22,995 nucleotides of DNA. It comes from an uncultured Pseudomonadota bacterium (GTDB lineage Bacteria > Pseudomonadota > Gammaproteobacteria > Burkholderiales > Methylophilaceae). The stretch covers positions 1 through 22,995 of the forward strand of contig CAIOPD010000067.1 in the NCBI GenBank assembly GCA_903860085.1, read 5' to 3'. This document shows, piece by piece, positions 14,518-22,995 of the stretch; position 1 is the first letter of the stretch; every line of letters begins with the position of its first letter. The position numbers were made by a program, and so were the translations under genes. The notes under the pieces were generated by a model. It had not been told where the DNA came from. It saw only the letters and a list, made by a program, of their open reading frames with translations, and did not search any database.

Positions 14518-15567
14518 TTAGGTTGAGGCTAGCTTTTTCTGGAGGGACTGTAAAATTTTACGCACCGGTGTTGGAATGGCTGCCGCAATCGCATCGTCAA
14601 TACTTAGCCATATTTGTCCAACTCCAGCAACACTTGGTTTACGGTGCATGATGTGAAAAGTGCGTGGTTCAATATGTAATTTAAAATGGGTGAAGGCGTG
14701 ACTCAGTTTTGCTAAAGGGGTTCCCGCTTGCGTAGTAATCCCAAAGCGCGCTAGAGTAAGATCCGAAGATATGATGTTCTCGGCCTCAGGAAAGCTCCAT
14801 AAGCCACCCCAAATGCCAGTTGGCGGACGCTTTTCTAGCATCACCTCATCACCGTCTAGCAATATGAGCATCGTGGTATTTTTTTCTGGAATAGTTTTAC
14901 GCGGTTTAGGTGTGGGCAACTCATGCACGCGCTGATTACGATATGCCGCACAACTTACCTGCAGTGGGCATGTGTCACATTTTGGTTTAGATCGGGTGCA
15001 TAGTGTGGCACCGAGATCCATCAGACCTTGCGTATAGGCTACCATATTTTGTTGAGGCAACAAGGTTTCTGCCAGTGACCATAAGATCTTCTCAACGCTG
15101 GGTTTACTGGGCCAACCTTCAACCAAAAAGTGTCGAGATAGCACGCGCTTTACATTGCCATCTAAGATGGTTTGTATTTGATGGAAGGCAAAAGAAGCAA
15201 TCGCGGCCGCAGTAGAGCGGCCGATCCCTGGCAGGGCTTGCATTGATTCAAAATCTTGTGGAAATTCTCCATGATGCTCATCCATAATGCGCTGCGCGGC
15301 ATGATGCAGATTGCGCGCCCGTGAGTAGTAACCTAAGCCGCTCCAGTGTTGTAGCACTTCTTCTTGGGTTGCTTCCGCAAGGCTTACAATTGATGGAAAC
15401 CGTTGCATAAACTTTGCATAATAGCCAATGACTGCCGTTACTTGCGTTTGTTGCAGCATGATTTCAGACACCCAGATTGCGTAAGGATCAGTAGTATTTT
15501 GCCAAGGCAAATCATGCCGCCCATGTATTTTTTGCCAAGCAATCAGGCGGCTTGAAAACTCAGACAT
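14518..15567 (-). CDS. mutY: A/G-specific adenine DNA glycosylase MutY
   Basis: Base-excision repair enzyme that removes adenine mispaired with 8-oxoguanine or guanine; 349 residues, normal length. Catalytic Glu35 is in VSEIMLQQTQV; the helix-hairpin-helix motif LPGIGRSTAAAIASFAF (112-128) is followed by catalytic Asp136 in ILDGNVKRVL. The [4Fe-4S] cluster cysteines are Cys190, Cys197, Cys200 and Cys206 (C-x6-C-x2-C-x5-C). The C-terminal part (about 225-345) is the MutT-like 8-oxoG recognition domain with GIWGGLWSFPE. AGGAAA precedes the ATG. It begins 31 nt after the asmA stop in the same direction, so the two are likely cotranscribed, as in several proteobacteria. Confidence 0.97.
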   Translation of the reverse strand: MSEFSSRLIAWQKIHGRHDLPWQNTTDPYAIWVSEIMLQQTQVTAVIGYYAKFMQRFPSIVSLAEATQEEVLQHWSGLGYYSRARNLHHAAQRIMDEHHGEFPQDFESMQALPGIGRSTAAAIASFAFHQIQTILDGNVKRVLSRHFLVEGWPSKPSVEKILWSLAETLLPQQNMVAYTQGLMDLGATLCTRSKPKCDTCPLQVSCAAYRNQRVHELPTPKPRKTIPEKNTTMLILLDGDEVMLEKRPPTGIWGGLWSFPEAENIISSDLTLARFGITTQAGTPLAKLSHAFTHFKLHIEPRTFHIMHRKPSVAGVGQIWLSIDDAIAAAIPTPVRKILQSLQKKLAST

Positions 15568-15598
15568 TCAATATATTTCCTAAATTAACGTAATATGC

Positions 15599-18580
15599 TT
15601 AAAAATTAAGCATCTTTTTAAGTTTGCTAGTTGCCTTATCTTTGATTTGATCTTCGTTAGATTTAGGTACTTCCGCTGGCACTGTTGTAGTTGTCGTGCC
15701 GGAGTTGGCGTCAAGTGAAGATTCCCCCGGCTTTTTCTTATCAAATAAATTTTTCAAGGCATTGTCTTTAGTGCCGTTACCTAATAGCTCTTTAACCGCA
15801 CCCCCTTTTTCTCCACCCACTTTGTCAAGCAAGTTTGATTTTGTAATGGCAGTGCCAAGCGAGGCAAAGTCCATGCCGAATTTGGGATTAGAAAAAGATC
15901 CAGTAATTTTGAGCGGAATGCCAATGCCAGAAAGCGCATCTAAATCTGCCCCGCCTTGCCCTTTGAGTGATTTAACAATAGTTGGCTTAGCAAAATAGTT
16001 GATTGTTTCATTGGCGATATCAATATCACCGCGATTATCGCCAGACGCCAAGCGCAAAATAGGGGCTTTCATGGCTAGATCTTCATTATGAGCGACACCA
16101 TTTTTAATCACAAAACTAGCCGTTAACTCGGTAAAGTCAGTTTTTTTCTTGGTATCGGCTAGGCTATCTTTTGCTTTAAGAAAATTAACCTTATTTTTCA
16201 GCTCACGAATACTACCCGCAATATCCACACCCTTAAGCGCACCATCTGCCAAATTAAGTGATGCGTTGCCGTTCAAGGATTTTTTTAGTGCTCCTACGCT
16301 ATTCCCAGAGGTGCTGATATCAACATTCAGGCTACCTTTGCCATCCAGCATATTATTATTAATCGCATCAATCATTAATGGACCAATTGCGACAGATTTC
16401 ATGCTTTGCTTGAAAACGATATTTGGTGTTGTACGCGCATCAACTTTAAGCATGCCACTCATATTGCCTTGATACAAATCTGCTGAAAATGGCGAAAGTG
16501 TTGCAAGACCATTCTCAGCTTTCAAACCTATGTTCACATGTTCAGTTTTAATATTTGCTAATTTAAGCCAGCCGATTTTCGCCTCGCCTGAAGCGTTAAA
16601 CTTTTTTAGTGCAGATAAATCAATTGGCGTATCGCCAGTATTTTTCACTGAAGGCCGGTCACTTTTTGTGATGTATTGATCGGCATCCAATTTATCAACA
16701 TTAATGTTGAACGTATAAACTGGATCATTAAAGCGTGAAACATCCACATTCGCACTAATTTGGCTATCGTTCACTTTAGCGGAAAGTGTTTTCAAGTTTA
16801 GCTTTTGCCCATCTGTTTTTAAATCTATGCGGATATTAGACGCTTTAGTTTTTCCATATTTAAGATTACCTATGCGCAAGCTACCATCTGCATTTAACGC
16901 TTTTAATGCGCTTAAATCTACCGCCTTATCGCTGTCTTTTTTATTAGTGCTAGGGTCAGTAGCCACCACATACTTATCTACATCCACTTGATCAATATCT
17001 AAATTAAAGGTGTAAAGCGGTTTCATAAACTGGCTAATACCCACACTGCCTTTAATTTGACTATCGTCAAATTTAACATTAATGCCACTTAACATTAGTT
17101 TTTGGCCATCAGCTTTAATATTTACGCTAAGTCCAGAGACGCGGTATTTATCGTACAACATACTGTCTACATTGAGTTTCCCATCCAACATCAATGTTTT
17201 AAGTACGCTCAAATCAGCGGGTTTTACGTTGGTTTTAGTTGTGGTGTTAACTGGCGCGCTACTTTTTACCAATAACTTGTTAAGATCTAGCATATCGGCA
17301 TTTAAGTTAAATTTGATATTAGGCGTTTTGAAGCTAGCCACGGACACGTCGCCAACTAACTTAGTTTGATCAACATTTAAACTAAATTGGCTATTTACCA
17401 ACTCGTTTTTAATGTCAGCATGCATGGCCACATTGAATTTAGCTTGCATAGCACCGTTAGGCAAGCTGGGGTCTTTAATATCAAGGCTGCCAGCAAGTTT
17501 TGGTAAATCAAAAATTAAGGCCTCGAGGTTGCCGCTAAATGGTGAAGAGAATTTACCAATCATCGTGCGTTTGCCTTGCACTGCGGAAATATCACCGCTA
17601 ATGCCGCTACTTTGTAATGATTTTGGGGTGCCTGTGATATCAGCTAATATCATATTGGCTTTAAAGCTATCGCCTGACTTTTCCTGAATCAAGCTTACCT
17701 TAGTTTGTTTGCTGGTGACTTCATTTTTTTGTGCGATTAAGGCTGGCGCGCTTAAAGTTATTATCCTTTTTGCGCCACTAAATTGACCTGAAATAGCTAG
17801 GTTTAGGCGATTAATTAGGTACTCGCTAGCATCTGGTTTAGCGTCAATGTCGCCAGTAGCTAAAATTTCAACCGCGGTGCCGCCTAGTAAATCACCCTTA
17901 ATGGCAACATCTAAAGCTTTGGCTGCAAAGTGTTTTGTTTTTGGATCGACTAAAAATTGGCCTTTGATTTTCGCGCTTGCTGCAATCGAAGGTTGGTTAG
18001 CGCTCACTATAAAATCAGCGGCTAGATCGACCGGTTCAGCTAAAGCTACATGGCCTGATTTAAGGTTTAATTTTGCGAGGCTATATTTAGCACCTGTAGC
18101 TTCTTCTGAATAACTTGCGGCTGAGTTAGTAATGTTAATGCCATCAATATCAAATTTTATATCTTGTGACTCTTCATCATCAGGACTCATTAAATCGTCA
18201 AAGTTGGTACTACCATCTTTATATTTAATTACGTTTGCGTGTGCGCCAACAATGTAAACAGAATCTACAATTAACTCTTTTTTAAGCAAAGGTAGCAAAG
18301 CCAGCGAAACTTTAACACTGTCAACTGAGGCAAATTCAGCGCTACTTTTATGTTCTGAGAGTGAAACCTTACCCAAATTAGCGCCGATTTTTGGCCAAAA
18401 AGAAAGTTTGATATCACCATCCAATTTTAAAGTGCGGCTTTTTTTAGCCTGCACTAAATCGATGATTTGTTGCTTATAATCGTTGGGGTTAAAGGTAGCC
18501 GCAACAATGGCGAGTACGATTAACAATAGACCTACTAATCCACCCAGACCATAGGTCGAATATTTTAGGAGTTTTTTCAT
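15599..18580 (-). CDS. asmA: AsmA family protein
   Basis: Large envelope protein, 993 residues from the chosen start. One N-terminal membrane anchor (YGLGGLVGLLLIVLAIVAATF, about 9-29) is followed by a long periplasmic beta-rich region, including the AsmA signature FNPNDYKQQI and LDGDIKLSFWPKIGANLGKVSLSE near the N-terminus. The C-terminal AsmA_2 region holds GNASLNLADGALKGVDIAGSIRE-type sequence. Members are implicated in outer-membrane assembly and lipid transport between membranes. The centre shows three roughly 99-residue repeats (see findings). The tail is rich in T, S, K, with a TTTTT run. The frame extends to GTG 18592, but ATG 18580 has GTGAGA 6 nt upstream and gives the usual MKKLLK start. 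Upstream uppP runs the same way, 87 nt away. Confidence 0.9.
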   Translation of the reverse strand: MKKLLKYSTYGLGGLVGLLLIVLAIVAATFNPNDYKQQIIDLVQAKKSRTLKLDGDIKLSFWPKIGANLGKVSLSEHKSSAEFASVDSVKVSLALLPLLKKELIVDSVYIVGAHANVIKYKDGSTNFDDLMSPDDEESQDIKFDIDGINITNSAASYSEEATGAKYSLAKLNLKSGHVALAEPVDLAADFIVSANQPSIAASAKIKGQFLVDPKTKHFAAKALDVAIKGDLLGGTAVEILATGDIDAKPDASEYLINRLNLAISGQFSGAKRIITLSAPALIAQKNEVTSKQTKVSLIQEKSGDSFKANMILADITGTPKSLQSSGISGDISAVQGKRTMIGKFSSPFSGNLEALIFDLPKLAGSLDIKDPSLPNGAMQAKFNVAMHADIKNELVNSQFSLNVDQTKLVGDVSVASFKTPNIKFNLNADMLDLNKLLVKSSAPVNTTTKTNVKPADLSVLKTLMLDGKLNVDSMLYDKYRVSGLSVNIKADGQKLMLSGINVKFDDSQIKGSVGISQFMKPLYTFNLDIDQVDVDKYVVATDPSTNKKDSDKAVDLSALKALNADGSLRIGNLKYGKTKASNIRIDLKTDGQKLNLKTLSAKVNDSQISANVDVSRFNDPVYTFNINVDKLDADQYITKSDRPSVKNTGDTPIDLSALKKFNASGEAKIGWLKLANIKTEHVNIGLKAENGLATLSPFSADLYQGNMSGMLKVDARTTPNIVFKQSMKSVAIGPLMIDAINNNMLDGKGSLNVDISTSGNSVGALKKSLNGNASLNLADGALKGVDIAGSIRELKNKVNFLKAKDSLADTKKKTDFTELTASFVIKNGVAHNEDLAMKAPILRLASGDNRGDIDIANETINYFAKPTIVKSLKGQGGADLDALSGIGIPLKITGSFSNPKFGMDFASLGTAITKSNLLDKVGGEKGGAVKELLGNGTKDNALKNLFDKKKPGESSLDANSGTTTTTVPAEVPKSNEDQIKDKATSKLKKMLNF

Positions 18581-18667
18581 GATCATTCTCACTGCAAGAT
18601 TTACGAAAATTTTAACCCTTTTAGACTAACCTTGCCTAGCCATATTAATGATGGCGTTAGATTGTGT

Positions 18668-19519
18668 TTAAGTAAGATTCCAGTAGTAGATTACTACTAA
18701 AGCACCAAACGCAATGCGATACCAAGCAAACACTTTGAAGTTGTGCGTGGCTACAAACTTTAGTAGCATTTTAATCACCAATAAAGCTGAAGCAAAAGCA
18801 GTAATAAAGCCTACTGTAAACATTCCGATATCGCTGACTGATAATAACTGCCAGTTTTTCAGCAAATCATAAGCGGTGGCGGCAAACATAATGGGGATTG
18901 CCAGAAAAAATGAGAACTCAGTTGCAATTTGTCGGTTAAGGCCAAACACCATGCCACCCAAGATAGTAGCGCCAGCTCGTGACACACCGGGAATCAGTGC
19001 AAGTGACTGCGCGAAGCCAATTTTGATAGCCTGTATTTTAGTGATTTGGTCGATGCTGCTAACATTAGCCGATGGCGTATTTTCCGCTTTGTATTCAATC
19101 AACAGAATTGCGAATCCACCTACAATCAGCGCTATGGCAACAGTTAACGGCGAAAATAGATAGGTTTTAATAGCGCTGTGAAAAGCTAAGCCGAGCACAG
19201 CTGCGGGTAAAAATGCTATTAGTAAGTTAAGTACAAATTCATTGGATTGCGATACTTGTGTTTTTTGATTCCCCTGTATATCTAGTCGTCTGCCCGTCAC
19301 ATCCAGCAATGTTTTCACTAACTTAACTCTATATTCCCAGCAAACGGCTAAAATCGCCGCCAACTGAATCACGATTTCAAATACCTTACCTTTCTCGTCG
19401 TTGAAGTTAAGTAAATCACCAGCAATAATCAAATGTCCGGTGCTACTTATCGGCAGAAACTCAGTAATGCCTTCAACTAAACCGAGGATGAGGGCTTTAA
19501 CTAGTAAGAGTAAATCCAT
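18668..19519 (-). CDS. uppP: Undecaprenyl-diphosphatase UppP (BacA)
   Basis: Inner-membrane phosphatase that converts undecaprenyl diphosphate to the monophosphate lipid carrier needed for peptidoglycan and other surface polymers; it confers bacitracin tolerance. 283 residues with about eight membrane segments. Both family motifs are intact: EGITEFLPISSTGHLI (Glu16, Glu20, Ser26, His29) and PGVSRAG with Arg181, matching catalytic residues of E. coli BacA. Normal length. It reads in the same direction as asmA and mutY with no terminator between uppP and asmA, so an envelope-maintenance transcript is possible. A weak GGAAA precedes the ATG. Confidence 0.97.
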   Translation of the reverse strand: MDLLLLVKALILGLVEGITEFLPISSTGHLIIAGDLLNFNDEKGKVFEIVIQLAAILAVCWEYRVKLVKTLLDVTGRRLDIQGNQKTQVSQSNEFVLNLLIAFLPAAVLGLAFHSAIKTYLFSPLTVAIALIVGGFAILLIEYKAENTPSANVSSIDQITKIQAIKIGFAQSLALIPGVSRAGATILGGMVFGLNRQIATEFSFFLAIPIMFAATAYDLLKNWQLLSVSDIGMFTVGFITAFASALLVIKMLLKFVATHNFKVFAWYRIAFGALVVIYYWNLT

Positions 19520-19576
19520 GGTGATAATTTCCGCTTCAGCCTTTAGTGGGGCTTTAAATTGTAAGTGTGCACATAA

Positions 19577-19604
19577 AACAAAGGGCGATGATTCGCCCTT
19601 TGTT
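19577..19604 (-). terminator. Hairpin terminator after the yidB-like gene
   Basis: A perfect 12-bp stem, AACAAAGGGCGA (19577-19588) / TCGCCCTTTGTT (19593-19604), with a 4-nt loop. On the minus strand it is followed by TTATG after T-rich stem bases. It lies 16 nt beyond the yidB-like stop and isolates it from uppP. Confidence 0.85.
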
Positions 19605-19620
19605 CAATTTTATCAAATGT

Positions 19621-20010
19621 TTACTTCATCATGCTCATTAGTGCCCCGAGCAGGTTGCCGCCATCTTTGGGCACTATGCCATTCGGCGTTAATTTATCCA
19701 CCAATTTAGGCAAATTTTCAGCAATGTTGCGGCTTAGCTCATCGGGGCTTATGGCAAATTTTTGCGCCATTGCTACAATTTTGGCTTGTCCTACTAATGC
19801 AGTGATTTGCTCGGCTGAAATGGTTAAGTTATCTCCTTGACCTACCCATGAAGCTACTTGTTCTGGTAATCCCTGTGCATTAAGTTTATCTAAGACGCCG
19901 CTTAATCCACCGAGTTGGTTGAACATATCCAGTGCAGCCTTCGCCATACTGGCTTGATCCCCACCCATTTTAGCCAACATGGCGCCAGCTAAGTTATCAA
20001 ACAAACCCAT
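19621..20010 (-). CDS. YidB-like protein (DUF937)
   Basis: Protein of 129 residues beginning MGLFDNLAGAML, with a central GGLSGVLDKLNAQGLPEQVASWVGQGDNL-type stretch and LTISAEQITALVG. The C-terminal half reads SPDELSRNIAENLPKLVDKLTPNG. This is the YidB/DUF937 pattern: a small helical cytoplasmic protein of unknown function with no signal peptide. Its ATG follows the TAG stop of the upstream pseudouridine synthase with no gap (TAGATG), so translation is probably coupled. It is the last gene of that unit, closed by a strong hairpin. Confidence 0.85.
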   Translation of the reverse strand: MGLFDNLAGAMLAKMGGDQASMAKAALDMFNQLGGLSGVLDKLNAQGLPEQVASWVGQGDNLTISAEQITALVGQAKIVAMAQKFAISPDELSRNIAENLPKLVDKLTPNGIVPKDGGNLLGALMSMMK

Positions 20011-21258
20011 CTAAAATTTCTCTTCGTTGCGCAGATAACGCCATTGACCGACGGGTAGTTTGCCAAGATTGACACTACCAATGCGGATACGTTTTAAACC
20101 CACCACATGTAAGCCGACCATTTCACACATACGACGAATTTGGCGCTTTTTACCCTCACGTAATACAAAGCGCAGTTGGTCTTCATTTTGCCAACTCACT
20201 TTGGCTGGCTTCAGTTTTACATCATCTAAAGTCAGGCCGAAATTAAGTAGCTTCATGTTCGCATCTGTTAAATTGCCCTCTACGCGCACAAGATATTCTT
20301 TCTCTACGCTAGAGTCTTCGCCGATTAAATGCCGAGCGACACGTCCGTCCTGAGTGAACACTAACATACCTGTAGAGTCAATGTCTAAGCGACCTGCTGG
20401 CGCTAGCCCGTGTAAAAATCCACGCTGAAATTGCTTCGGATGATAACCGTGAAGTTCTGGATCGTCCGGCCATTGATTGTCGGGATGAATTAATACTACG
20501 GCTGGCTGATACCCATCTTCCGCTTGCCCGCTGACATAACCCACAGGCTTATGTAGGATAATCGTTACTGTTTCTGCCTGCTGTTCTTGCGCATAACTAC
20601 TGATAATGATTTCAGCGTCAGGGTTAATTCGCGTGCCCAGAGTTTCAATAATCTCGCCATCTACTTTGACCCAACCGTTGACAATCCACTCATCCGCTTC
20701 ACGGCGTGAACAAAGGCCTAGCTCAGCCATACGTTTAGACAGACGCGGGAATTCAGGATCGCTAGCTACCGGCTTAGAGGCAGCGAAAGCGGCACGACCA
20801 TGAGTGGACTCGTTAGACTCATACCCATCACGCATCTTGCCACCACGGCGTGGCGCTTGTCGGTATTGCGGCTCGTTAGTATTCGCTCTAGGGTTTTGAG
20901 CTGGCCTTGGTCTTTGTGGTCGCTCAGGTGTTGTAGCGCTAGAATTTCTTGACTCAGGCTGACGCGGTTCAAATGAGCGCGTAACTGATTCTCTAGCTGG
21001 AGATGCTGTTTCGGATTCATCACCATGCAGCTTGCCATCAAAGCGATGATTTCTTTGGCGGCTAGGCGATCCACTCGCTAGCCCAGACTCTGCGGGGCTG
21101 ATTTGCAATTCTTCCCTTGCTGGCATGACCGTTTTTGCGGGCGCTACGCTACGATCACGCTTTACAGTTTCTGCGCGACGCACAGGCGCCTTAGTTGCTT
21201 TAACAAGATCGCCATCTGGTTTCTTGCTGAGTTTAAGAGTAGTCAAAGTGGTCTGCAT
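20011..21258 (-). CDS. rRNA pseudouridine synthase, RsuA/RluB/RluF family, with long N-terminal extension
   Basis: Enzyme that isomerises specific uridines to pseudouridine in ribosomal RNA; 415 residues. An S4 RNA-binding domain (about 172-220, PRLSKRMAELGLCSRREADEWI) is followed by the catalytic domain with LHKPVGYVSGQ, the active-site motif GRLDIDSTG (Asp292), KEYLVRVEG and GKKRQIRRMCE. The C-terminal RIRIGSVNLGKLPVGQWRYL favours the RluF/RluB side of the family, but the target uridine cannot be assigned. The first 165 or so residues form a basic, Pro/Arg/Ser-rich, probably disordered extension. No ribosome-binding site precedes the ATG at 21258, so a shorter protein is possible, though no internal start looks clearly better. 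It abuts the yidB-like gene. Confidence 0.9.
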   Translation of the reverse strand: MQTTLTTLKLSKKPDGDLVKATKAPVRRAETVKRDRSVAPAKTVMPAREELQISPAESGLASGSPSRQRNHRFDGKLHGDESETASPARESVTRSFEPRQPESRNSSATTPERPQRPRPAQNPRANTNEPQYRQAPRRGGKMRDGYESNESTHGRAAFAASKPVASDPEFPRLSKRMAELGLCSRREADEWIVNGWVKVDGEIIETLGTRINPDAEIIISSYAQEQQAETVTIILHKPVGYVSGQAEDGYQPAVVLIHPDNQWPDDPELHGYHPKQFQRGFLHGLAPAGRLDIDSTGMLVFTQDGRVARHLIGEDSSVEKEYLVRVEGNLTDANMKLLNFGLTLDDVKLKPAKVSWQNEDQLRFVLREGKKRQIRRMCEMVGLHVVGLKRIRIGSVNLGKLPVGQWRYLRNEEKF

Positions 21259-21324
21259 TCAATTAATTTATATGACCATTTTAACAAAAAAACGCACATT
21301 CTTTTTATTTATTAATATCTTGCA

Positions 21325-21361
21325 TATAAAAAAAGCAGACACTAGGCCTGCTTTTTTTATA
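21325..21361 (-). terminator. Terminator of thiC
   Basis: A long stem joins GCAG (21335-21338) to CTGC (21348-21351) through a 9-nt loop and extends by seven A-T pairs plus further A-T pairs. Read on the minus strand it has a T7 run in the distal arm. It lies about 30 nt after the thiC stop; being symmetric, it could act in both directions. Confidence 0.88.
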
Positions 21362-21391
21362 AGCGCTGTGCGAGACAGCCTCTACAAATGA

Positions 21392-22995
21392 CTAAACTTT
21401 TTGATAGACCTCGCTGCCTTTTTTCACAAACTCGATGGATTTCTCTTGCATACCTTTTGTTAAGGCTTCTTGCTCAGAAATATTTAAATTAGCCGCATAG
21501 TCACGCACATCTTGTGTGATTTTCATTGAGCAGAAATGTGGACCACACATTGAGCAGAAATGGGCTTGTTTAGCACCATCTTGCGGCAAAGTTTCATCAT
21601 GAAATTCCTTGGCCTTGTCTGGGTCTAAGCCAAGATTGAATTGGTCATCCCAGCGGAATTCAAAACGTGCTTTTGATAATGCATTGTCACGAATTTGTGC
21701 GCCAGGGTGGCCTTTTGCTAAATCGGCAGCATGAGCGGCAATTTTGTAGGTAATAATGCCTACGCGCACATCCTCTTTATCGGGCAGACCCAAATGTTCT
21801 TTTGGGGTTACATAACATAACATAGCACAACCGTACCAGCCGATCATGGCAGCGCCGATGCCCGAGGTAATGTGGTCGTAGCCTGGTGCGATATCAGTGG
21901 TTAATGGGCCTAAAGTATAAAATGGTGCTTCACCGCAATGCTCAAGTTGAAGCTCCATGTTTTCTTTAATTAAATGCATCGGCACGTGACCTGGGCCTTC
22001 AATCATGCATTGAACATCATGTTTCCAGGCGACTTGTGTTAACTCCCCTAAAGTAATGAGCTCTGCAAATTGTGCTTCATCATTGGCATCGTAAATTGAA
22101 CCTGGGCGCAGTCCATCGCCTAAGCTAAACGACACATCATAGGCTTTCATGATTTCACAGATATCTTCAAAATGCTCATACAAGAAGGATTCTTTATGAT
22201 GCGCTAAACACCATTTCGCCATAATAGAACCGCCACGCGACACGATGCCGGTCATTCGTTTTGCGGTCATCGGGATATAAGCCAAGCGCACACCAGCGTG
22301 AATCGTAAAGTAATCCACACCTTGTTCCGCTTGCTCAATCAGCGTGTCACGGAAAATTTCCCATGTTAAATCTTCGGCTTTACCGTCAACTTTTTCTAGC
22401 GCTTGATAGATAGGCACAGTACCAATTGGTACTGGTGAGTTACGGATAATCCACTCGCGGGTTTCATGAATGTTTTTACCGGTAGATAAATCCATCACGG
22501 TATCGCCACCCCAGCGCGTGCTCCACACCATTTTTTCAACTTCTTCGCTGATGCTTGACCCTAGCGCCGAGTTGCCGATATTGGCGTTAATTTTTACCAA
22601 GAAATTACGGCCGATAATCATCGGCTCAATTTCGGGGTGATTAATGTTCATTGGAATAATGGCGCGACCACGAGCTACTTCATCGCGGACAAATTCCGGG
22701 GTAATAGTTTGTGGAATGCTGGCACCAAAATCCTTACCTTTATGCTGAGTTTGCAGCAATTCACTCATATTGTCGCGGCGTTGATTTTCGCGAATGGCTA
22801 TGTACTCCATTTCTGGGGTAATAATACCTTGGCGTGCATAGTGCATTTGACTCACGTTCATGCCAGCTTTAGCGCGACGTGGTTTGCGAAGTAAATTGAA
22901 ACGCATATCAGCTAGCGCTGGGTCAGCTTTACGTTGGTTACCGAATTCTGAGCTGGGGCCATCTAAGTGCTCTGTATCGTTACGCTCTTCAATCC
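21392..22995 (-). CDS. thiC: Phosphomethylpyrimidine synthase ThiC, 5' end beyond window
   Basis: Radical-SAM enzyme that rearranges aminoimidazole ribotide into hydroxymethylpyrimidine phosphate for thiamine synthesis. 533 residues are visible and the frame is still open at the right edge: the 29 codons before the first internal ATG (22906) continue as IEERNDTEHLDGPSSEFGNQ, typical ThiC N-terminal sequence. The real start, and any TPP riboswitch, therefore lie outside. Family landmarks: RKPRRAKAGMNVSQMHYARQG, MIIGRNFLVKINANIGNSAL, TVMDLSTGKNIHETREWI, MIEGPGHVPMHLIKENM and LGPLTTDIAPGYDHITSGIG. The [4Fe-4S] motif CSMCGPHFC (C-x2-C-x4-C) lies about 45 residues from the C-terminus. It is intact as far as seen and closed by a strong terminator. 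Confidence 0.97.
   Translation of the reverse strand, partial: IEERNDTEHLDGPSSEFGNQRKADPALADMRFNLLRKPRRAKAGMNVSQMHYARQGIITPEMEYIAIRENQRRDNMSELLQTQHKGKDFGASIPQTITPEFVRDEVARGRAIIPMNINHPEIEPMIIGRNFLVKINANIGNSALGSSISEEVEKMVWSTRWGGDTVMDLSTGKNIHETREWIIRNSPVPIGTVPIYQALEKVDGKAEDLTWEIFRDTLIEQAEQGVDYFTIHAGVRLAYIPMTAKRMTGIVSRGGSIMAKWCLAHHKESFLYEHFEDICEIMKAYDVSFSLGDGLRPGSIYDANDEAQFAELITLGELTQVAWKHDVQCMIEGPGHVPMHLIKENMELQLEHCGEAPFYTLGPLTTDIAPGYDHITSGIGAAMIGWYGCAMLCYVTPKEHLGLPDKEDVRVGIITYKIAAHAADLAKGHPGAQIRDNALSKARFEFRWDDQFNLGLDPDKAKEFHDETLPQDGAKQAHFCSMCGPHFCSMKITQDVRDYAANLNISEQEALTKGMQEKSIEFVKKGSEVYQKV

Noticed and set aside
20766..21074. Minus-strand 102-codon frame overlapping the pseudouridine synthase extension
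   Set aside because: Alternative frame of the same strand with low-complexity composition, no recognisable domain and no better start signal. It weakly raises doubt about the extension but is not itself supported.
22904..22906. ATG as the thiC start
   Set aside because: The 29 codons upstream remain open and encode conserved ThiC sequence, so the gene is cut by the window edge.
1..22995. CRISPR array, insertion sequence or defence island
   Set aside because: No regularly spaced repeats, transposase, integrase, nuclease or restriction gene was seen on either strand.

Overview
The window looks like a chromosomal segment of a methylotrophic betaproteobacterium, most likely of the Methylophilaceae (Methylotenera/Methylophilus group). 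The inference rests on a formaldehyde-activating-enzyme (Fae) homologue, a SoxH/quinoprotein-relay type zinc hydrolase next to a cytochrome b561, an Azoarcus-type group I intron in tRNA-Ile(CAU), and moderate-to-low GC. No sequence search was possible, so the taxon is an inference.

Left edge (1-543): the window opens inside a group I intron. The 3' part of its catalytic core is readable up to the terminal G at 130, followed by the 3' exon of tRNA-Ile(CAU) (131-170) and a strong terminator. Next comes a short broken remnant of a response-regulator receiver domain (260-406), then a hairpin. A conserved tRNA 3' end followed by gene debris suggests an old insertion or deletion scar.

Efflux operon (about 544-9517, minus strand): mdtA (adaptor), mdtB and mdtC (two RND pump subunits) and an outer-membrane lipoprotein channel. 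The order and the tight or overlapping junctions match E. coli MdtABC and Pseudomonas MuxABC-OpmB. Together they form a complete tripartite multidrug exporter across both membranes. No regulator gene adjoins it. The 434-bp leader region holds a near-perfect 22-bp palindrome, about 140 bp before mdtA, that could be an operator, and a separate 10-bp inverted repeat.

Redox and methylotrophy-flavoured block (9952-13166): cytochrome b561 (minus) is divergent from an exported zinc beta-lactamase-fold hydrolase (plus). DoxX (minus) is divergent from a GNAT acetyltransferase with a TTG start (plus). A Fae paralogue follows that has Met where canonical Fae has its catalytic His.

Housekeeping block (13254-22995, all minus strand): a yqjD-yqjE-yqjK-like envelope/stress operon with overlapping genes; asmA-mutY, with uppP upstream; an RsuA/RluF-type pseudouridine synthase directly abutting a yidB-like gene; and thiC, cut by the right edge. 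Clear terminators separate most units.

No CRISPR array, prophage, insertion sequence or defence system is visible. The most unusual items are the intron-bearing tRNA, the receiver-domain remnant, the His-less Fae paralogue, and the two palindromes upstream of mdtA and yqjD.
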